Origin: Bacteroidota bacterium
GTDB lineage: Bacteria > Bacteroidota > Bacteroidia > NS11-12g > UBA9320
Assembly (NCBI GenBank): GCA_947499775.1
Contig: CANMPY010000027.1
Span: 1 to 11,602 of the forward strand
Length of the DNA stretch: 11,602 bases
Direction: 5' to 3'
Shown here: positions 7,272 through 11,602 of the stretch, piece after piece
Position numbering within the stretch: position 1 is the stretch's first letter
How the letters are laid out: each line of letters starts with the position of its first letter
The notes under the pieces: generated by a model
Databases searched by the model: none
Told to the model about the DNA's origin: nothing
The model's input: the letters and a program-made list of their open reading frames with translations, nothing else
Made by a program: the position numbers and the translations under genes

Positions 7272-7279
7272 CAAAATTA
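7272..7279 (-). promoter_or_regulatory. Possible -7 element of the DUF2231-like gene
   Basis: On the minus strand this reads TAATTTTG, an exact TAnnTTTG match. It ends only 5 bases before the ATG at 7266, so transcription would start at or next to the start codon, giving a leaderless or nearly leaderless mRNA. No TTTG -33 element is seen at the usual distance. An activator site upstream could compensate. Confidence 0.35.
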
Positions 7280-7300
7280 ATCAATATTTAGGAGCCTATA

Positions 7301-7316
7301 TGTGATTTATGTCACT
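7301..7316. promoter_or_regulatory. CRP/FNR-family-like operator
   Basis: TGTGATTTATGTCACT matches the CRP-type consensus TGTGA-N6-TCACA at 9 of 10 specified bases, and its GTGA/TCAC core is a perfect inverted repeat. It lies about 35 bases upstream of the DUF2231-like ATG. Its centre (7308.5) would be at -41.5 if transcription starts at 7267, the class II activator position. The cognate regulator is not in the window. Confidence 0.42.
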
Positions 7317-7378
7317 ATAACTTAGTTTGGGATTATATGGCACGATAATAAAAACAAAAGGCAAAGCAAGAAAGTAAC

Positions 7379-9931
7379 TTATCGGCTTATAAAAACCTTA
7401 CTCGTAAATTGGTTTGTTTCATTGGCAATTATGAGCATATAAACGCCACTTGGAATATCGGAGGTCTGTAGTTCGGTAATGATTTTATGCGCCAATGATG
7501 TATGAAGTATACGCCCTGTAGCATCCATTAATATTATTTTAGAATTTATTAATTCGGAAGGCACAACAATATTTAGTTTGCTATTTGCCGGAAGTGGATA
7601 AATTGAAATTCCTGAATTTTTGAAGGATTGACTAATTGATGCCGGTATTTGAATTAAGGACGAATCGGTACTTGTGCATCCAAATTCATCTATAATTATA
7701 AGTTTTACCCAAGCGGTGGTTAGTCCTTCAGCATAAGTATGAATCGGGTTTTTTGCTAGGGTATCGAAACCTCCATCTCCAAAAGTCCATTTGTATGACG
7801 ACTTGCCTGTTTCGGTAGGGGTAAAGGTTGCCGTTTTGCCACTAAAGGTTTGAGTAAATTTTGCTGATGGTAATGGTTTAATACCTAATTTAATTTTTTC
7901 GGATGTCGAAAAACAAGCGCCATTGGTAACGCTTACCCATACTGAATCTAAATTTTTCGGGACAGGATGCGACCAAGTATTACTATTGCTTTTTTGTTTT
8001 GATACTGAATTTAAAAAGAAATTATACTCTTGCATTCCTTTCGAAATTACTTCGAAATGGGCAGGAAATCCATCACAAAAAATATTTTGTTGATTATTGC
8101 TGCTCAATATCAGCGATGGTATTTCCCATACTTTAACATAGGCGTCGCGCTTAATTACAGGGCAACTTAAATTATTGCTATCGGTTAGTTCAAATTTATA
8201 AACACGGCTAAAATCTGCAGTAATTTTAAATGCGGTATCCTTAAATGATTTCCCATTGTCAATTTTAAGGGAATAATAGGTGGTGTTTAGATTTTTTATT
8301 TTGAAAGATATAGATTCAGCTTTGCAAATTTCCTTGTCCCAGATAATATCGAAGGTAAGGGGGCTACACGGAATTGAGCCGCAAATAACTTTTGTGATTG
8401 GGCTTTCATTGCATGGAAAAATATCTAAGGCTTTAAGCCATACTTCCATATCGGTATTTGATTGCAGGCCAAGTACTTTGTGGCTTAATCCTTTATTGCC
8501 GCTCGTTGGTGTTTGCCATGTTTTGCCGCTATCAATACTTATTTTATATCCAAGGGCATTGGTTACAGCATCCCAACTAATCTCAAAGCTCGCACTCGTT
8601 TTGTCTTTACAGGTAGCGGTTGGTGCAGCAACACTGCTTTTAATAACAAAATTTAATGAGTTGGATTTTGGTGTTGGGCAACCTTTTAAATAGCCTCTCG
8701 CAAAAATATCAGTCGATGTAGAAAGTTGGAATATCTGCGGATTATTAACTGTTGTTTGATATTTTCCAAAAGAGCTATAGTATGCAATCGAATCAAATGT
8801 TCCTGTTCCCGTTATTTTGATTGGTCGTTCAAAACAAACTGTATCGTTATTTACATCACGTGAAATGGAGATAGTTTTTCCGGGGTGGTGCGCTATTTTT
8901 ACCAAAGGAGTAGAGGTTGCCGAGCATTTAAAATTGTCAACAACAGTTACAGAATACAATCCAGTATCTTTGGCCCAAATGGTTTGAGTTACAAAGCCTC
9001 CAGGAGACCAAGTATATTTAAATGCCGTATTATAAGTTGCTATTAATTTTACCGAATCGCCTTTACAAACGGTATAGGATGTGGGACCAGTAATAGAAAC
9101 ATTCGGTTTGTTTTTTACGACTATTTTTAATGAATCAGCTTTCGAGAATGCTTTTGAGTTTTTTGAAACCAAAACAGCCCAATATGTGCCTGCAATATTA
9201 TATTTCACCACCTGATTTTGGGATGTAGATGAGTTTGGAGCAGCTCCTACCAAAGTCCAGGCCCATGACGTAGGGTTTTGTGTAGAGGCGCCTTTTAGGG
9301 TAATGCTATTGCCTACACAGGTTACAGAATCAATGCATGTGGCATCAGCCACAGGAATTAAAGTTGAAGGATTAATGGTGAATGTTTTTGCATATGTGGC
9401 ATCGCCCGAACCGCTATTATCATTATTAGAAGCCATTACACATGTGTAAAACTTAAGAGGACCGGCATATTTGGAAGGCGCTTTCCAAGTAAAACTCCAA
9501 TCCGTAGTGTTCGTTCCAGTAGATGAAATTCCGGAATATGTATGCATCATATATTCACGTGCCAATGTTGAATTTGTTATTTTTTGAACCCTTCCTGATC
9601 CAGAAACGGTTCCAGCCATTTTATTGGCTGCATCAAGAACGGTAGCTTGAAACCCCCATTTAGATATTCCAGATTGAGAATGCGATATTTTTATGGTATA
9701 GGTAGAGTCAGGAATATAGCCATTTCCTGTAAAATTTGATGTTAGCGCAACCGTGTTCCAATCGTTTCCTGAAGTGATTAAGGAACCTGAATGGCAACCC
9801 GAATTAACACAAGATCCTTCGTTTGGGGCATTAGTAACAGAGGCTGGCGGCCCAGTTGGATAGGAGATGGCTTGGTATGTAACGGAAACAATAACGGCAA
9901 CTAAAAGTAAAATAGTGATTTTTTTAATCAT
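7379..9931 (-). CDS. T9SS-exported multidomain protein with choice-of-anchor V (Reeler-like) domain and CX4CH motif
   Basis: This is an 850-residue secreted or cell-surface protein. Residues 1-23 are a signal peptide (KK, then a hydrophobic core). Residues about 24-190 match the choice-of-anchor V/Reeler-like module: YPTGPPA, then CVNSGCHSG (41-49), YTIKISHS, WGFQATVLD, DWSFTWKAPS and GPLKFYTCVMASNNDNSGSGD. CVNSGCH is a CX4CH motif of the kind that can attach c-type heme; a heme group is inferred, not shown. After it come PKD/Ig-like repeats (about 195-275 and 276-345), a fibronectin-III-like module (about 436-515), two divergent Cys-containing beta modules (about 520-685) and a clear PKD domain with YKWTFGDGG (about 688-763). 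Residues about 776-849 are a type A T9SS sorting domain (SIYPLPANSKLNIVV ... ATGRIL ... GVYMLIIANE ... KVFIS). It should cross the inner membrane by Sec and the outer membrane by T9SS. The ATG at 9931 has a TACCTTTG element 21 bases upstream. Confidence 0.9.
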   Translation of the reverse strand: MIKKITILLLVAVIVSVTYQAISYPTGPPASVTNAPNEGSCVNSGCHSGSLITSGNDWNTVALTSNFTGNGYIPDSTYTIKISHSQSGISKWGFQATVLDAANKMAGTVSGSGRVQKITNSTLAREYMMHTYSGISSTGTNTTDWSFTWKAPSKYAGPLKFYTCVMASNNDNSGSGDATYAKTFTINPSTLIPVADATCIDSVTCVGNSITLKGASTQNPTSWAWTLVGAAPNSSTSQNQVVKYNIAGTYWAVLVSKNSKAFSKADSLKIVVKNKPNVSITGPTSYTVCKGDSVKLIATYNTAFKYTWSPGGFVTQTIWAKDTGLYSVTVVDNFKCSATSTPLVKIAHHPGKTISISRDVNNDTVCFERPIKITGTGTFDSIAYYSSFGKYQTTVNNPQIFQLSTSTDIFARGYLKGCPTPKSNSLNFVIKSSVAAPTATCKDKTSASFEISWDAVTNALGYKISIDSGKTWQTPTSGNKGLSHKVLGLQSNTDMEVWLKALDIFPCNESPITKVICGSIPCSPLTFDIIWDKEICKAESISFKIKNLNTTYYSLKIDNGKSFKDTAFKITADFSRVYKFELTDSNNLSCPVIKRDAYVKVWEIPSLILSSNNQQNIFCDGFPAHFEVISKGMQEYNFFLNSVSKQKSNSNTWSHPVPKNLDSVWVSVTNGACFSTSEKIKLGIKPLPSAKFTQTFSGKTATFTPTETGKSSYKWTFGDGGFDTLAKNPIHTYAEGLTTAWVKLIIIDEFGCTSTDSSLIQIPASISQSFKNSGISIYPLPANSKLNIVVPSELINSKIILMDATGRILHTSLAHKIITELQTSDIPSGVYMLIIANETNQFTSKVFISR

Positions 9932-9952
9932 TTTTTAATATCGAACTAATAG

Positions 9953-9960
9953 CAAAGGTA
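9953..9960 (-). promoter_or_regulatory. -7 promoter element of the T9SS-exported protein gene
   Basis: On the minus strand the sequence reads TACCTTTG, an exact TAnnTTTG match 21 bases before the ATG at 9931, implying a short leader of about 15 bases. No TTTG is at the usual 19-21 base distance; the nearest TTG (9987-9989) is 26 bases away. Confidence 0.45.
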
Positions 9961-9979
9961 TAGGATGGTGATGGTTGCC

Positions 9980-9988
9980 TTATCCACA
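9980..9988 (+). other. Isolated consensus DnaA box
   Basis: TTATCCACA is an exact match to the bacterial DnaA-box consensus. It lies in the 211-base gap between the T9SS cargo gene and the reductase gene, about 50 bases upstream of the cargo gene's ATG. I see no second box nearby and no replication gene, so it is not an origin. It could be a regulatory or titration site, or chance. Confidence 0.35.
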
Positions 9989-10142
9989 ATTTTTAAGCCC
10001 CTCGTCAACTAATTATTTATTGCCTGAAAATCAATAATTTATACTTATATATAGCCTATAATTTTACAGTAAATTAACAATTGTTTTTGTGCAGTTTTGT
10101 TAAATAAATGAATTAGATATTCGATTTTAGGCGTTTAATAAT

Positions 10143-11021
10143 TTACGATTTAGCTTTTCTAACAATTTTTTCAAGTTCATCCCATTCTTCGGGTTTAATG
10201 ATATCGAGAAAATTAAATTCACCGGCTCCTTTGAGCCACTCACCGCCATCTATTATTAACTCTTCCCCGGTCATAAAGGAGGAATAGTCCGACATGATAT
10301 AGGACGCTAAATTTGCCAATTCGTGGTGGTTTCCGACTCGACCTAAAGGTATTTTTTTTGTAAAATCAAATCGCTTGGCAATTGCTTCTGGGAAAAGTCG
10401 GTCCCAAGCACCCTTGGTTGGGAAAGGGCCTGGTGAAATAGTATTGAATCGTATGGAATATTTGGCCCATTCAACCGCCAATGAGCGAGTAATGGCCAAC
10501 ATTCCAGCTTTTGCAGCTGCCGACGGAACTACATAACCCGATCCCGTGGATGCATAGGTAGTGGTGATACTTAAAACATTGCCTTTGATTTTTTCCTTTA
10601 TCCAATATTTACCTATAGCCAATATGCAATTTTTACCACCTTTTAATACAATATCTAGTACGATATCAAATGCGCGAGGAGAAAGCCTTTCGGTAGGCGA
10701 AATAAAGTTTCCGGCAGCATTATTTACGAGTCCAGTTACGGTTCCAAATGTTTTTATTACTTCGGCAAGCGCACTATCTATTTCGTCGGTATTGCGCACA
10801 TCACAGGCTACGGCAAGTACTTCCTTGCCTGTTAGGGTGCTAATTTCTTCCGCAGTTTTTTGAAGTACATCTAACCTTCGGCCCCAAATGCTAACTTTGG
10901 CACCAAGGTGCGAAAATCCTTCGGCCATGCTTCTGCCCAATCCCGTTCCGCCGCCTGTGATAATTATAACTTCATTTTGCAATGCATCATCACGAAGCAT
11001 TAACTTTTCTTTTTCGATCAT
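10143..11021 (-). CDS. SDR oxidoreductase, 2,4-dienoyl-CoA reductase (DECR1-like)
   Basis: This 292-residue short-chain dehydrogenase probably reduces 2,4-dienoyl-CoA with NADPH during beta-oxidation of unsaturated fatty acids. The nucleotide-binding motif TGGGTGLG is at 22-29, and GRR (47-49) fits NADPH preference. NNAAGN (100-105) follows. The usual YxxxK is absent; instead the pattern is Tyr156 in TTTYASTGSG, then Ser167 and Lys171 in VVPSAAAKAG. The spacing of 11 and 4 residues is that of Tyr199/Ser210/Lys214 in human DECR1, whose Asn148 corresponds to Asn105 here. The C-terminal GEFNFLDIIKPEEWDELE also resembles that family. Where classic SDRs have the tetrad Asn, Lys127 is found. It is unrelated to the flavoprotein FadH. 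The ATG at 11021 is used, but the ATG at 11000 (MLRDDALQNEV) fits the family start equally well or better. corA ends 36 bases upstream on the same strand, so co-transcription is possible. Confidence 0.88.
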   Translation of the reverse strand: MIEKEKLMLRDDALQNEVIIITGGGTGLGRSMAEGFSHLGAKVSIWGRRLDVLQKTAEEISTLTGKEVLAVACDVRNTDEIDSALAEVIKTFGTVTGLVNNAAGNFISPTERLSPRAFDIVLDIVLKGGKNCILAIGKYWIKEKIKGNVLSITTTYASTGSGYVVPSAAAKAGMLAITRSLAVEWAKYSIRFNTISPGPFPTKGAWDRLFPEAIAKRFDFTKKIPLGRVGNHHELANLASYIMSDYSSFMTGEELIIDGGEWLKGAGEFNFLDIIKPEEWDELEKIVRKAKS

Positions 11022-11027
11022 GTTTTA

Positions 11028-11040
11028 ACTTAAATTAAGT
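11028..11040. repeat. Short palindrome upstream of the dienoyl-CoA reductase gene
   Basis: ACTTAA and TTAAGT flank a single central A (perfect 6-bp arms) in the 36-base gap between corA and the reductase gene. A second, overlapping inverted repeat TTAAG...CTTAA spans about 11035-11052. Both are AT-only or nearly so, so they are weak as terminators; an operator role is possible but not supported further. Confidence 0.25.
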
Positions 11041-11057
11041 ATAAGTGCTTAAAAAAT

Positions 11058-11602
11058 TTATAGCCATTTTTTTCGTATAAAATAAATGGTCGTTATTATT
11101 ACTGTTAATCCCATTATAACAATGGCCAATGGATAACCATATTGCCATTTTAATTCTGGCATGTGTTCAAAATTCATTCCATAAATGCTTGCAATAAGCA
11201 TTGGTGGCATAAAAAATAAACTTACAATGGTGAATATTTTAATGCTGTGATTTTGTTCGTAAGTGATTAAATTATTTAAGGTGCTATCGGTATTATCGAG
11301 TCTATCAAAATTAAAGCGAATAAAATCGATTACCGACTCCACATCTTTAACCGAAATATTCAATTCATGGTCAGTCTTTGGCGTTAAATATGGTGATTTT
11401 TTTATATCGCTAATTAGCAGCTTTTTATCAATGCAATTTTGCATCATTAACATTAAATTTTCCCTCAAAGCATTTAATTTTAAGATTAACAGTTTGCTTG
11501 TTTGTTTTTGATTAATAATTGCTTTTGATAGTTCAGATATATCTCTTGTTAAATCTTCAACAATGTCGGCATCATTTGCAATGCGCAAATCAATAATATT
11601 CA
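11058..11602 (-). CDS. corA: CorA magnesium/cobalt channel, C-terminal part (5' end outside window)
   Basis: This is the C-terminal 181 residues of a CorA-family divalent-cation channel, an inner-membrane homopentamer that takes up Mg2+ and can carry Co2+ or Ni2+. The frame is open to the right edge and the coding sequence continues upstream; the TTG at 11588 is an internal Leu codon. The visible part holds the long stalk helix, then YEQNHSIKIFTIVSLFFMPP entering transmembrane helix 1, the selectivity motif YGMNF (GMN at bases 11172-11180) followed by MPEL, transmembrane helix 2 (YPLAIVIMGLTVIITTIYF) and the basic end IRKKWL. GMN-x-x-x-MPEL and the C-terminal KKWL closely match the enterobacterial type of CorA. 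It is complete at the 3' end. The reductase gene follows 36 bases later on the same strand. Confidence 0.95.
   Translation of the reverse strand, partial: NIIDLRIANDADIVEDLTRDISELSKAIINQKQTSKLLILKLNALRENLMLMMQNCIDKKLLISDIKKSPYLTPKTDHELNISVKDVESVIDFIRFNFDRLDNTDSTLNNLITYEQNHSIKIFTIVSLFFMPPMLIASIYGMNFEHMPELKWQYGYPLAIVIMGLTVIITTIYFIRKKWL

Noticed and set aside
7282..7284. TTG at 7284 as the start of the DUF2231-like gene
   Set aside because: An ATG lies six codons downstream, directly before the conserved helix, with a better promoter relationship.
8280..8693. 137-residue plus-strand reading frame inside the T9SS cargo gene
   Set aside because: It is antisense to a well-supported coding region, shows no recognisable domain and is explained as a shadow frame.
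10061..10077. TTTAC-A-GTAAA palindrome as a terminator
   Set aside because: The stem has only 5 bp, is AT-rich and lies about 75 bases upstream of no gene start and in no clear 3'-end context with a T tract.
9932..10142. Possible replication origin because of the DnaA box and AT-rich DNA
   Set aside because: Only one box is found, with no cluster, no dnaA/dnaN or other origin-linked gene, and the AT richness is typical of all gaps in the window.

Overview
The window looks like a chromosomal segment from an AT-rich member of the Bacteroidota. Three things point there: a secreted protein ending in a type IX secretion system (T9SS) sorting domain, promoter-like elements of the Bacteroidota TAnnTTTG type, and generally weak Shine-Dalgarno sequences. 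I cannot place it below phylum level from the sequence alone. Most of the content is housekeeping or core-accessory. I find no insertion sequence, phage gene, CRISPR array, tRNA or rRNA, and no gap above 300 bases without a gene.

Left half, plus strand (1-6686): the 3' part of a dihydroneopterin aldolase gene (folB, cut by the window edge); thioredoxin; a DUF58/vWA protein 42 bases behind it that must use a non-ATG start; a 664-residue membrane protein with a C-terminal patatin-type serine lipase domain; a 62-residue lipoprotein-like protein only 4 bases downstream of it; and a full-length clpC (852 residues) with its own promoter-like element and a clear intrinsic terminator. trxA plus DUF58, and patatin plus the small protein, look like two short transcription units.

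Right half, minus strand (6784-11602): a four-helix DUF2231-like membrane protein preceded by a CRP/FNR-type palindrome; an 850-residue T9SS-exported protein with an N-terminal choice-of-anchor V (Reeler-like) domain carrying a CX4CH heme-type motif, followed by PKD/Ig/FN3-like modules; a short-chain dehydrogenase that closely matches the mitochondrial-type 2,4-dienoyl-CoA reductases; and the C-terminal part of a CorA magnesium channel, cut by the right edge. clpC and the DUF2231-like gene converge on the terminator near 6711-6753.

The genes do not form one obvious pathway. The window combines cofactor synthesis, redox control, protein quality control, lipid or acyl-CoA metabolism, ion transport and one large surface or secreted protein. 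I see no convincing new defence or mobile system. The points most worth following up are the putative c-type heme motif on the T9SS cargo, the CRP-like site that would sit at a class II position for a possibly leaderless membrane gene, the membrane-patatin/small-lipoprotein pair, and the repeats upstream of clpC.
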